From contig JBKAGC010000001.1 in NCBI GenBank assembly GCA_046290215.1, forward strand, positions 6,329-70,328: a stretch of 64,000 bases of DNA, in the 5' to 3' direction. Source of the stretch: JAHRVQ01 sp046290215. Its GTDB lineage: Bacteria > Pseudomonadota > Gammaproteobacteria > Pseudomonadales > Azotimanducaceae. Shown one piece after another: positions 35,966 through 44,379 of this stretch; the first letter of the stretch is position 1, and every line of letters starts with the position of its first letter. The notes under the pieces are model-generated. The model was not told the DNA's origin. It saw only the letters and a program-made list of their open reading frames with translations, and ran no database searches. A program made the position numbers and the translations under genes.

Positions 35966-37111
35966 ATGCCTCATCACGCAAACTGGAGCTACCCTACCAC
36001 CATAAAGTTTGGTGCGGGCCGTATCCAAGAACTGGCCGAATCCTGCGATGCCCTCGGTATCAAAAGACCGCTATTTGTCACCGATAAAGGTGTGGCAGCG
36101 TTGCCGATTACGGAGACCGCGTTGGGTGTGCTGCAAGCCGCAAACATTGAAACCGGTTTCTTCGGCGAGGTCATGCCAAACCCCGATGATGTCACGCTCG
36201 AGGTAGGCTTAAAGCAGTATCGCGACAACGGCCATGATGGCGTGATTGCTTTTGGCGGCGGTTCGGCATTGGACCTTGGCAAGATCATCGCATTTATGGC
36301 CGGGCAGACAAGACCAGTCTGGGATTTTGAAGACATTGGCGACTACTGGCAGCGCGCCGACATTAATGGCATCGCACCCATCATTGCCGTGCCCACCACC
36401 GCCGGTACCGGCTCAGAAGTTGGCCGTGCTGGACTGCTCACAAATACCGCGGAGCATGTGAAGAAGATCATATTCCATCCCAGGATGTTACCCGGCATTG
36501 TGATTTGCGACCCGGAGTTAACCATTGGAATGCCTCCAATTATTACTGCGGGCACAGGACTTGATGCTTTCGTGCATAGCTTTGAAGCATATTGCTCACC
36601 TAACTATCATCCCATGTCGCAAGGCATCGCTGTAGAAGGTATGCGCCTGGTTAAAGACAACTTGCTCCGGGCTTATCAGGATGGTGCCGATGTGGAAGCC
36701 CGCGCCCATATGATGTCGGCAGCCGCCATGGGCGCCACCGCGTTTCAAAAAGGTCTTGGTGCGGTTCACGCCCTCTCCCATCCACTTGGCGCGGTTTACA
36801 ACACACCCCACGGCATGACCAACGCCATTGCCTTGCCCACAGTGATTCAGTTCAATCGGCCTGTGATTGAGGAGCGTGTGGAACGGCTGGCGGCCTACCT
36901 CCAGATTAAGGGCGGCTTTAATGGTTTCTATGACTGGGTGGTCGAGTTCTCTGAGGCGATGGCCGTGCCAAAATCCATGCAAGCATTAGGCGTTGATGAC
37001 TCAAAGCTTGAACTTCTCGCAAGGATGGCCGTTGCAGACCCCAGTGCCGGAGGAAACCCCCAGCCATTGACCGAGAAAATCACCCGAAGCCTTTACGAAA
37101 AACTAATCTGA
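35966..37111 (+). CDS. Iron-containing alcohol dehydrogenase
   Basis: A group III NAD(P)-dependent alcohol dehydrogenase (Fe-ADH family). ATG at 35966 (MPHHANWSYPTTIKFG) gives 381 aa, the usual length; the longer frame from 35897 is not supported. The GGGSALDLGK motif binds the cofactor. PTTAGTGSEVGR and GTGLDAFVHSFEAY supply metal-coordinating Asp and His, and AVHALSHPLGAVYNTPHGMTNA adds two further His residues. No neighbours indicate its substrate. The gene ends 10 bp before a paired dispersed repeat. Confidence 0.92.
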   Translation: MPHHANWSYPTTIKFGAGRIQELAESCDALGIKRPLFVTDKGVAALPITETALGVLQAANIETGFFGEVMPNPDDVTLEVGLKQYRDNGHDGVIAFGGGSALDLGKIIAFMAGQTRPVWDFEDIGDYWQRADINGIAPIIAVPTTAGTGSEVGRAGLLTNTAEHVKKIIFHPRMLPGIVICDPELTIGMPPIITAGTGLDAFVHSFEAYCSPNYHPMSQGIAVEGMRLVKDNLLRAYQDGADVEARAHMMSAAAMGATAFQKGLGAVHALSHPLGAVYNTPHGMTNAIALPTVIQFNRPVIEERVERLAAYLQIKGGFNGFYDWVVEFSEAMAVPKSMQALGVDDSKLELLARMAVADPSAGGNPQPLTEKITRSLYEKLI

Positions 37112-37120
37112 TCATTGCGT

Positions 37121-37388
37121 GATCATTGGGGACAGGACCAAGTGCCAGGTCGGATTATTCACCGTATGAGCCCAGCGTATGGTGTCAAACGCTGAAAAGA
37201 TGACCACCACCACGATCAGAGGCGCCTTGTTCGTGCCGTACTGGCTTTAATCCCGCCACAGGCAAGTCGATCACCCGCAAAAAGGGCGTAAATCCACAGG
37301 GTTTCGATAGTCTGAGAGGACTTCCTGCTGTCTGACGGTGTGATGCTAAGCGAATTGGACCTGGCACTTGGTCCTGACCCCAATGATC
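37121..37388. repeat. Paired dispersed repeats flanking a 268-bp MITE-like unit
   Basis: Left end: GATCATTGGGGACAGGACC plus AAGTGCCAGGTC. Right end: the inverse complement of the same (GACCTGGCACTTGGTCCTGA, then CCCCAATGATC), one base different over about 31. The interior of about 200 bp has no supported gene. Structure fits a small nonautonomous element or REP pair. It separates the alcohol dehydrogenase from the selenoprotein gene, and copies of the end also occur at 13718, 35454 and 40898. Confidence 0.8.
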
Positions 37389-37402
37389 TTGGAAGAAGGG
37401 AT

Positions 37403-38518
37403 TCAGGGCGCTAGTGTGTTCTTCGCACTGGCAAACTCATTTAGGTGAAGTGCAGCCCGCAGGTCTTCTGATGGTTGCAGTGAGCGATCATCCACAGGGA
37501 TCCCTATGGCATCAGCAATGCGAACCATGCGTTGAAAATTCGCAGCCACACTTACTGCGTCAACGACGGTTGCGCCATCTGCTGCGGCTTCAAGTTTTGA
37601 TCTGGTCTCAGCCAATGCTTCGTAGTCTCGGCCGGCTAAACCCTCCGCAAGCGCAACTAGCAACTCGCCATGTTCAATACCAATGTCTGCGCTATCAACA
37701 TCGCCTATTACTCCATTGAGATTCACGTCCGTCCCGGTAGTTTGCGCGCTCGCACGGAGCATCGAAGCGTGTGCGGTGGTTCAGTAAAAGCATTCGTTAT
37801 AAGAAGAAACCCGCCCGGCAACTAACTCCATCTGCATCCGGTTGATGCTGCGGTTTTCCTCTTTCACGAAATTCCCCATGCCGGCGATGGATAGGTATTG
37901 CGCACTAGAAATTTGCAGCCAATCACGTAAAGCCTGGGGTACCAGAGTGAGTGCACGCAAGACATTCGCTGTGGCGCCGTTTTGCCATAGATCCGCTTCA
38001 TTGCCTACCGCACCCTCCGGTGGAATCGTCGGCACAAACCCCATGTCTTCAACTAACATCGCCGGTCGATAGCCATCAGGCTCACCGGGCAATGGCTCTG
38101 GCAGCGGCTCTAGTGGGATGCCAAGACCACGATGAAACTCATCGATACTGAACGTCGCAACCACAATACCAACCAGTTCGACATACCGCTCCTTGCTAAA
38201 ACCAGCTTCGGCATTACTCTCTACCCATTGCCGGGTAATGCGATTTTGATCTGTGATGATGCGATGGACTGCATCCACGGCACGCGCCGACAAGTCCACC
38301 GAACTTAAATGCTCGCCACTGAAATTGTACGGTGACAACGCTTGCTTGCGTGCTTTGCAGTATTCGCAATCCAGCGCTTCCCGGCTAGCCTCAGCAATGG
38401 CGACTCGCTCTGCGCCACTCCACCAGTTCCCGGGTTTTGCTAAACGCTGCCAGAAATCTCGGTAGGCAATTTTAATGTCTTGTCGAATTGGCAGATGAGT
38501 GTCAGCGAAATCAAACAT
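37403..38518 (-). CDS. Predicted AhpD-like (CMD family) selenoprotein, in-frame TGA decoded as selenocysteine
   Basis: Two abutting frames, 38518-37784 (245 aa) and 37780-37403 (125 aa), are in the same register and separated only by TGA at 37783-37781. Read through, the protein is 371 aa. Residues around the TGA are NECFY-U-TTAH: C243, U246 and H250 reproduce the AhpD catalytic pattern CxxCxxxH with the second cysteine as U, and E231 lies exactly 12 residues before C243, like the AhpD proton-relay glutamate. The N-terminal half has a further CxxC (CEYC, 51-54). It would be a cytosolic peroxidase/thiol oxidoreductase. A SECIS-like hairpin follows the TGA. AhpD-like and CMD-domain selenoproteins are known from marine bacteria. 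Alternatives are a nonsense mutation or a one-base error; selA/selB/selC are not in this window. Confidence 0.8.
37745..37769 (-). promoter_or_regulatory. Candidate bacterial SECIS element
   Basis: In the mRNA the TGA is followed 11 bases later by CGC, a six-base bulge, GCTC, apical loop CGTGC, GAGC and GCG. This gives seven base pairs with the apical loop starting 24 bases after TGA and a G as its second base. That fits general rules for bacterial SECIS elements (stem with a small apical loop bearing an early G, about 16-37 bases from UGA). An alternative fold pairs CGCAC with GTGCG. Structure was judged by eye. Confidence 0.5.
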
Positions 38519-38633
38519 GGGCAGCCTCTGTTTTTGTTATTGCGCCATTGAACTCAGAATATCTGTATGCGTACGAGAAGTGCAAGGCATCCTTGCTAGC
38601 GCATCAGCGACAGCGGACAAACACCAAACCATT

Positions 38634-38999
38634 TCAAGAAGCAGCTTGTTTCGTCACGAGGTGAACGATGTTACCAGGACTTTTAATCCAAAAGCCCGGA
38701 TATCCGTCCGGCAGTGGCTCAATCTCGTCACAGCGAGTCACGTTTAGCGCTTCCAATTCTGCAGCTGCCTGGTCGAGTGGATCGCGACAGTTGACCTCCA
38801 ACCAAATCTCGGCCTGGCTAATTGTGCTGACGCAATCAATCCACAGCACCTTACCTCCAAAATCAAATCGGCAGTCCGACTCGCCCTCGGGTGTAAGATC
38901 TCTGAAACCTAGAGTTTCTCGATAAAACTTAATCGTTGCCTCGTACTCATGGGTCGGGACTTTCATGGCGATATTTTTGCCTGGGGTAAAATTACTCAT
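38634..38999 (-). CDS. Glyoxalase/VOC superfamily protein
   Basis: A 121-aa single-domain VOC protein with the typical N-terminal KVPTHEYEATIKFYRETLGF pattern and a C-terminal SPGNIVHLV. Members include glyoxalases, resistance proteins and dioxygenases; the substrate cannot be told. It is upstream of the selenoprotein gene on the same strand (115-bp gap) and may be cotranscribed. Confidence 0.8.
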   Translation of the reverse strand: MSNFTPGKNIAMKVPTHEYEATIKFYRETLGFRDLTPEGESDCRFDFGGKVLWIDCVSTISQAEIWLEVNCRDPLDQAAAELEALNVTRCDEIEPLPDGYPGFWIKSPGNIVHLVTKQAAS

Positions 39000-39093
39000 C
39001 GACTACTCCAATGGGTTGAGGGACTCATTCAATATAACTCTTGAGTACGTGATTCGGTTTGAAAGGTTTCTTTAGTCCATCAACCTGTCTTTG

Positions 39094-39789
39094 TTACCAC
39101 GGATCCATCTCTCGGTAGGCAAAATCACAATCTTCAAAGTCCCTATATCCCTCAATTCCGGATAACTTGATGCCATCGATTTTCGCGTAGTCAGAATTCT
39201 CGGTGAATCTAGTCACTTCAAAACTAAAGTCACTGCCGCTTGCAGAGAGCACGATTGTTTGTTGATCCTGACGCCAGACACCTTGTAAGTGTCTGATCGT
39301 TTCAGAGTTAGTGGTTTCATCCCAGGAAACAAACTCAACGAGAAACGTAAGATCCCCTCGCAGCAACAAGAAAGCATCCACATCCGGGCATTCACCAAAC
39401 ATTTCGATACCAACCAGGGGTAAGGATCTCGCCGCGCCCTCCACGTAAGCATTTGGGTACAAGCCAACATTTTCTGCTGTATAAAAATGATTGCTCCTCG
39501 ATATCGGCTCTAAATTCAAGAAGAGATCATGGCTAGCTAACAACTCTCTTAAGTCCTCAACTTTTCGCAACTGCCGATGGTCTGGGGAATAAACGATGGT
39601 GGGTGATCTAATACCCTCTGGTATCGGCAAGGAGTTTCTTACGACCTCAAAACCACCACCGGCCAATACACTTTCAATTCTAAGAAGCTCGTCATCGCTC
39701 ATGCCGTCGGTAAAAAGGTGAACCCTGGTGCTCGTACAGGAGACGAAGAGCATTAGTACCGACATGAGCAGAAAAACTCTGACGTACAT
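39094..39789 (-). CDS. Uncharacterised lipoprotein
   Basis: About 231 aa from ATG at 39789 (MYVRVFLLMSVLMLFVSC), giving a signal peptide with lipobox FVSC. A longer start at 39813 adds eight residues before it. The mature part begins with a LytR_C-like or sporulation-related stretch (RVHLFTDGMSDDELLRIE) of unknown function. It has no recognisable catalytic motif. It stands alone, with about 95-bp and 260-bp gaps on either side. Confidence 0.65.
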   Translation of the reverse strand: MYVRVFLLMSVLMLFVSCTSTRVHLFTDGMSDDELLRIESVLAGGGFEVVRNSLPIPEGIRSPTIVYSPDHRQLRKVEDLRELLASHDLFLNLEPISRSNHFYTAENVGLYPNAYVEGAARSLPLVGIEMFGECPDVDAFLLLRGDLTFLVEFVSWDETTNSETIRHLQGVWRQDQQTIVLSASGSDFSFEVTRFTENSDYAKIDGIKLSGIEGYRDFEDCDFAYREMDPW

Positions 39790-40049
39790 GTTCACTTCAT
39801 ATACCCTCACCAAGATTACAGAAAGAAAACACTCAATAGCTTAAGTGTAACCAGGCTTAATTCAAATCTCGCTTGAAACCTCCCACCCATCCGCATAAAG
39901 TAATCCACAGGCAAGCCCCATGCCTCCCCCCTTCGTTACGGGAAAGCACTAAAGTGTAGGGCCGCTAGACATACAATTCTCGATCATTTTTCCAAATGGT
40001 ATCGCAGAAGAAGGGAATGCACTCGCCATTATGACTTTGGAGATGTGAT

Positions 40050-40856
40050 ATGAAATTGTCTGCCCCTATCCACGAACTGCGCAGTCAAGCCAAGCAACTA
40101 AAACGTGAACAACAAATCAGCTTAACCGCCGCCCAGAACAAAGTGGCGGAACGGGAAGGTTTTGTTTCGTGGTCGCAACTTGTCTCGGCGCAAAAAAATG
40201 CTTTACCCAACTCACTTGATGAACTTAGCGGCTACCTAAACCCAGGGGATCTAGTATTGCTGGGCGCGAGGCCGAGACTCGGTAAGGTCAGGATTGCTGC
40301 GCGTTTGATTGCGGATGCAGCAATCGGCGACGCGCCTCGGAGCTACCTATTTACACTTGCCGAACGGGCCATCACGATACGCGAAAAGATCGAACCATTG
40401 CTAAGGAGCCCCGATCAACTCGATCGAAACCTCACAGTGGACAGCTCAGAAAACATCTGTGCGGACTGGATAATCAAAAACCTCAATGGACAAAATATTC
40501 GGGGCTCACTAGTAGTTGTAGACTATTTACAAGCCCTGGATGAAAGGCGAGTGAATCCGCCGCTGCAACAACAACTGGAATCACTCAAAAGTTTCGCCAA
40601 GGACTCGCAGTGCATTCTCTTGTTTATCGCTCAACTGAAAAGAGAGGTGGACGAGCGGCCAAATACTCCGCCACAGAGCCGCGACGTTCGCCTACCCAAC
40701 CCTGCGGACCTGCAGCTACTCAACAAACATTTGTTCTTGTATGAGGAATCGACTGATGAATACTCGAACACTGCTGACATCAAACTCCGCATCAGCAACC
40801 CCATTGAACATGAATTTACATTGAGTCCAGCAGATCTGGGTTTGAGTCTGCAATAG
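40050..40856 (+). CDS. DnaB-like RecA-fold ATPase with degenerate Walker A
   Basis: The 268-aa protein has a short N-terminal helical segment, then a RecA-like core resembling the C-terminal domain of DnaB helicase. LLGARPRLGKVRIAARL sits where DnaB has ARPSMGKT, VVVDYLQAL matches the DnaB Walker B exactly in style, and IAQLKREVDER matches DnaB SQLxRxxExR. The Walker A threonine is replaced (GKV), so ATP hydrolysis may be weakened. At this length it lacks the DnaB N-terminal domain and linker. ATG at 40050 has a GGAGA site. Function unknown; it could be a degenerate phage- or plasmid-derived helicase or a regulatory ATPase. Confidence 0.7.
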   Translation: MKLSAPIHELRSQAKQLKREQQISLTAAQNKVAEREGFVSWSQLVSAQKNALPNSLDELSGYLNPGDLVLLGARPRLGKVRIAARLIADAAIGDAPRSYLFTLAERAITIREKIEPLLRSPDQLDRNLTVDSSENICADWIIKNLNGQNIRGSLVVVDYLQALDERRVNPPLQQQLESLKSFAKDSQCILLFIAQLKREVDERPNTPPQSRDVRLPNPADLQLLNKHLFLYEESTDEYSNTADIKLRISNPIEHEFTLSPADLGLSLQ

Positions 40857-40880
40857 TTGGGGGCATTCTGCTGCCCCCAA
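40857..40880 (+). terminator. Hairpin after DnaB-like gene
   Basis: TTGGGGGCA / TGCCCCCAA, a nine-base perfect stem with a six-base loop, begins right after the stop codon. There is no T run, so termination strength is uncertain. Confidence 0.5.
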
Positions 40881-40897
40881 ACTCACAGAGAAGTATC

Positions 40898-40922
40898 GGA
40901 CCTGGCACTTGGTCCTGACCCC
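40898..40922 (-). repeat. Dispersed repeat element, copy at 40.9 kb (single end)
   Basis: GGACCTGGCACTTGGTCCTG followed by ACCCC, the inverse complement of the core at 13721-13744, lying between the DnaB-like gene and the GST gene. Confidence 0.75.
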
Positions 40923-40929
40923 GGGTTAG

Positions 40930-41526
40930 TTAATGCCAACTCTCATCATGGCTAGCCCGGTAAGCAGGCCGATCCTTTAACCGTCGCACATACGCGGTAA
41001 CTTTTGGCGTGGGCTCTGGCAACCAGCCAAACTGGCAGGCAAAATCCAGGGTACCACCATAGACCACATCGGCAGCGGTGAAGGTTTCCCCCATGGCCCA
41101 GTGTTGCTCTGGAGTCATTGTCTCAATCGTCGCCAGGCAACGCTCAAGATCACCCCAACCGGCGGATTCAGGTGAATACTCAGCACCCGCCATCTGGTTA
41201 ACCGTGAACATGGGCTCAAGCGTTGTGCCTGGGAAAAACATATAACGGTAGTAACGACCTCGTTCCACTGAGCTTAACGGCGGTGCCATACCTTTATCTG
41301 CAAACTTATCGGCTAGATAAGCGCAAATTGCCGCGGTTTCAGTAATTACCACGCCATCATCTTCCAGGGTGGGAATCTTCGCCATGGGGTTAACTGTTAA
41401 GAACTCTGGCTTTTTGTTCTCACCAGCGGGGAAGTCGATAACTACCTGCTCGTGCGGAACATCTAATTCCAGGAGCATCCAGTGCGTGGTCACTGCCCGG
41501 CTCATGGGATGATAGTAATGTTTCAT
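40930..41526 (-). CDS. Glutathione S-transferase
   Basis: A 198-aa GST with an N-terminal thioredoxin-like domain (YYHPMSRAVTTHWMLLELD; MAKIPTLEDDGVVITETAAI includes the conserved cis-proline and the glutathione-binding ES/ET motif) and an all-helical C-terminal domain. The likely active-site residue is Ser9. Size is normal. It is transcribed away from the membrane-protein operon at 41722; the 195-bp gap between them must hold both promoters, but none was clear. Confidence 0.88.
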   Translation of the reverse strand: MKHYYHPMSRAVTTHWMLLELDVPHEQVVIDFPAGENKKPEFLTVNPMAKIPTLEDDGVVITETAAICAYLADKFADKGMAPPLSSVERGRYYRYMFFPGTTLEPMFTVNQMAGAEYSPESAGWGDLERCLATIETMTPEQHWAMGETFTAADVVYGGTLDFACQFGWLPEPTPKVTAYVRRLKDRPAYRASHDESWH

Positions 41527-41721
41527 GGCGTGTACTCTTTAAGTTTTAGTTGGCGCTATCTTCCCACAAGGATACTGACAGGGTGGTGTCAGGAGACATT
41601 ATTGGTTAACAATTAAGCAATTCATCACAACCCGGGCAAATTCGCTTCGCTAACAAGCCAATTAAGGTAGTTGGTACGAAATTGCTTTGTTATGCTGTAA
41701 AGAAAAACGAGCCTGAACCTT

Positions 41722-42483
41722 ATGCAAGAAGCCTACGAGTTTTCGAAACAACCCCTTGGCATTGGCCAGCAACTCGATCAGTCCATCAAACTGACCCGCG
41801 CCACATACAAATCCGCTCTTGGCGTGGTCGCCATGACCATGGTGATAGGCGTCTTAAATGCTTTCGCCTTTGGCTCCAGTCTGGCTGAGGACGGCACCAT
41901 GCCAGAGATGAGCGGCGGTGAACTTACAGCATTTATTGTCTTTATCCTGCTGCAGGTCTACCTTTACTTTTTGATGCTCACGCGCATTACCTATGCAGCC
42001 CATGGACTCGGAGATCTTAGCGACGCGGCCTCCTTCTCGATCAAAAATCTCCATCGTATTATTGGGCTTTACCTTCTCTTTATGCTCGCCGTCATGGTTG
42101 GCTATGTATTGCTGATTATCCCCGGGCTGATTTTGACCATTTCTCTGTCCCTTTGCTTTTACATCTTTTTGCTGGAAAAAACCGGTGTGGTGGCTTCCTT
42201 AAAGCGCTCTCATGAATTGGTCTGGGGTAACTGGATGCGCACCATGGTCGTCTTTTCGGTTGGCGGCATCATTGTTTTGATCTTTTACTTCATCATTGGG
42301 GCTGTGGCTGGACTCGCCGCATTCGGCACCACAACCAACGCTGAAGTTGCGATCAACTTGATTAGTGCCGTGCTCTCGCCGCTGGTGCAGCCTTATTTCA
42401 TCGCCCTGTGTCTAGTGGTTTATCATGACGTCCGCCTACGTAAAGAAGGCGACGATCTTTCTACCGAGCTCGATAGCTTGTAG
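41722..42483 (+). CDS. Multi-pass membrane protein of MoxR/DUF58 cluster
   Basis: A 253-aa protein with about six transmembrane segments (for example 35-57, 70-92, 112-140, 175-210). Its N-terminal QQLDQSIKLTRATYKSALG resembles the membrane part of glycerophosphodiester phosphodiesterase-like or YciC-type proteins. No catalytic motif is seen. It is the first gene of a tightly packed operon with DUF4129, DUF4350, MoxR and DUF58 genes and probably works with them at the inner membrane. Confidence 0.7.
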   Translation: MQEAYEFSKQPLGIGQQLDQSIKLTRATYKSALGVVAMTMVIGVLNAFAFGSSLAEDGTMPEMSGGELTAFIVFILLQVYLYFLMLTRITYAAHGLGDLSDAASFSIKNLHRIIGLYLLFMLAVMVGYVLLIIPGLILTISLSLCFYIFLLEKTGVVASLKRSHELVWGNWMRTMVVFSVGGIIVLIFYFIIGAVAGLAAFGTTTNAEVAINLISAVLSPLVQPYFIALCLVVYHDVRLRKEGDDLSTELDSL

Positions 42484-42488
42484 GCACA

Positions 42489-43142
42489 ATGAGCTCTGAT
42501 TTACTTGATGAGCTAACCGTTGAAGACCAGAGAACCATTGCGCTATCTGAGCTGGACCCTTTTCTAGCTGAAGTCACCCCACAGCCAGAGGAAGTTAGCT
42601 TCTGGCTTCGAGTCATTGAGTGGCTCTGGGAGCGCCTTGCGGACAGCGAGATGGCACAGAACCAATGGTTCACGGCCTTTGGTGAGTGGCTATTCAGTCA
42701 CTGGCAGTTGCTGGTGTATTTCTTCTACATCTCCGCCGGGGCAACGGTGTTGTTCGGCTTATACCTTCTCTATCGCGTTTTCCAGGGAATTGATGGCTTC
42801 GGCCGGCGTCCAGCACAAGCCGCTAATTCCGCTGTATCCCAGTCCATTATCGCCGAGCAATTTTTTACCAGCGAAGACCCGGTCATCCAGGCCTATGGCG
42901 AGTTTCTATTTCAGATGGAGGAAACTCATTATGTAGAGCAGGCGTTTACTTTGAGTCCAAGGGAGTTGGCGGATCATTTACATCAAAACGCCGCACCTGC
43001 ATCGCTTCGTCAGCGTTTCAGCTCACTGTTTCCACAAATCGATCGCTATTTGTACGGGAAGCAAGCCAAACCACCACAGCCCCAGTTGGTGGATGAGCTT
43101 CATCAAGTAACGGCCCTCGCCCAGCGTGCCACTGATGAGTGA
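42489..43142 (+). CDS. DUF4129 domain protein
   Basis: A 217-aa protein with one transmembrane segment (about residues 70-95) and a C-terminal cytosolic domain resembling DUF4129 (AYGEFLFQMEETHYVEQAFTL, then SPRELADHL). DUF4129 genes usually sit in MoxR/DUF58 clusters. It lies 5 bp after the first gene and overlaps the next. Role unknown. Confidence 0.75.
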   Translation: MSSDLLDELTVEDQRTIALSELDPFLAEVTPQPEEVSFWLRVIEWLWERLADSEMAQNQWFTAFGEWLFSHWQLLVYFFYISAGATVLFGLYLLYRVFQGIDGFGRRPAQAANSAVSQSIIAEQFFTSEDPVIQAYGEFLFQMEETHYVEQAFTLSPRELADHLHQNAAPASLRQRFSSLFPQIDRYLYGKQAKPPQPQLVDELHQVTALAQRATDE

Positions 43143-44379
43143 ACAACTAAAAAACCTGCTCGCAGCATTGGCCGCACTGCTGCTACTGGCCATATTGCTC
43201 TCACCAGGGCAGCAGATAGGCCCTACATCCTTCGCCAACACGGAGGACAAAGATGAACGAGGTCTGTATGCCATGAGCCAGTGGTTGCAAGCTTCCGGTT
43301 ACAAGGTGATTAGCCACCGCACCCGCTTTGACAGTTTGATGCAGTACAGTCAGGCCGCCACATTGGTGGTGAATCTACCCACTTCCACCGCGATTCAGTT
43401 TCGGGACTTTGACACCTTACAAACCTGGCTGCGCTCTGGTGACCAACTGATCGTGGTGGTGGACAACAGCTACTATAACGGCGAAGAAGAGTTAAGGCTG
43501 TTTTTACAGAGCCTGGGGATCTGGCTCTCCCACAGCGACACCAGCGATTCTGAAGAGTCTGAGGCAGAGCAAAGCGACGACCATCAGTCCGATGAGCAAC
43601 TTGAGTTCCCGGATTTCAATTTCGAAAATATTGAATACAGTGCGTTTTCCGAACACCCGTTATTTAACGATGTGGCAAGCATCTCGCTACAAAACGCTGT
43701 AAACCTGTTTGCGTTCCAGTTTGCTAGTGAAGTAGAAGTTGTGCCGCTGTATACCGATCTCAGCACAGGTTCCGGCCCTGCCTGGCTACTTCGCTCTACA
43801 GAATATCCTGGCGGCATCTTTGTGCTTGGCCATAGCGACTTCATGAGTAATCAGGGCCTGCTCTCAACGGAGCAGCAGGTGTTTGCGAAAAACCTGTTTG
43901 AGCAATTTGTTGCCCGGGACGAAACCATTATCTTTGCTGATTTTTATCAGGGCTTAAGTGAACTCTACGACATTCAAGCTTTGCTCAGTGACTCACGTTT
44001 TCATATGAGTTTATTCGCGGTGCTACTGACCTGGCTGGCCTATGTGGTGTTTTACAACATGCGCCTTGGGCCAGTATGGGCACCCCGGCTTAAGTTCTCC
44101 AATCGCGATTTTTCCATGGCGGCAGGAAACCTATATGCACGCCACACTGACAATGCTGAGGTCAACCAGCAGCTTCTAAAGCGCTTTAACAATACGTATC
44201 GGCACAAACACCGCCTGGCGAAAAATGGCCGCAGCGTGCTGGCCCATATGCAAACCACGCATCTATTTTCCAGAAACCTGCAGTCGCAACTGCAGCATCT
44301 AGAGACTCATCTCAATACTGAGCCTATGAAGACACAGCGTCTTCTCCACACCCTTTACCAGAGATTGGATACCCCATGA
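43135..44379 (+). CDS. DUF4350 domain protein
   Basis: The ATG at 43135 overlaps the previous stop (ATGAGTGA); a GTG at 43126 is the alternative. This gives about 414 aa with an N-terminal membrane segment (8-25), a DUF4350-like domain (GLYAMSQWLQASGYKV, and the glutamine-amidotransferase-like GGIFVLGHSDFMSN), and a second membrane segment near 295-312. The middle has a very acidic stretch (about 135-165). DUF4350 proteins occur next to MoxR ATPases. Confidence 0.8.
   Translation: MSEQLKNLLAALAALLLLAILLSPGQQIGPTSFANTEDKDERGLYAMSQWLQASGYKVISHRTRFDSLMQYSQAATLVVNLPTSTAIQFRDFDTLQTWLRSGDQLIVVVDNSYYNGEEELRLFLQSLGIWLSHSDTSDSEESEAEQSDDHQSDEQLEFPDFNFENIEYSAFSEHPLFNDVASISLQNAVNLFAFQFASEVEVVPLYTDLSTGSGPAWLLRSTEYPGGIFVLGHSDFMSNQGLLSTEQQVFAKNLFEQFVARDETIIFADFYQGLSELYDIQALLSDSRFHMSLFAVLLTWLAYVVFYNMRLGPVWAPRLKFSNRDFSMAAGNLYARHTDNAEVNQQLLKRFNNTYRHKHRLAKNGRSVLAHMQTTHLFSRNLQSQLQHLETHLNTEPMKTQRLLHTLYQRLDTP

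Noticed and set aside
37185..37367. Small minus-strand frame inside the paired repeat element
   Set aside because: No start signal or similarity to a known family; likely chance within the MITE-like interior.
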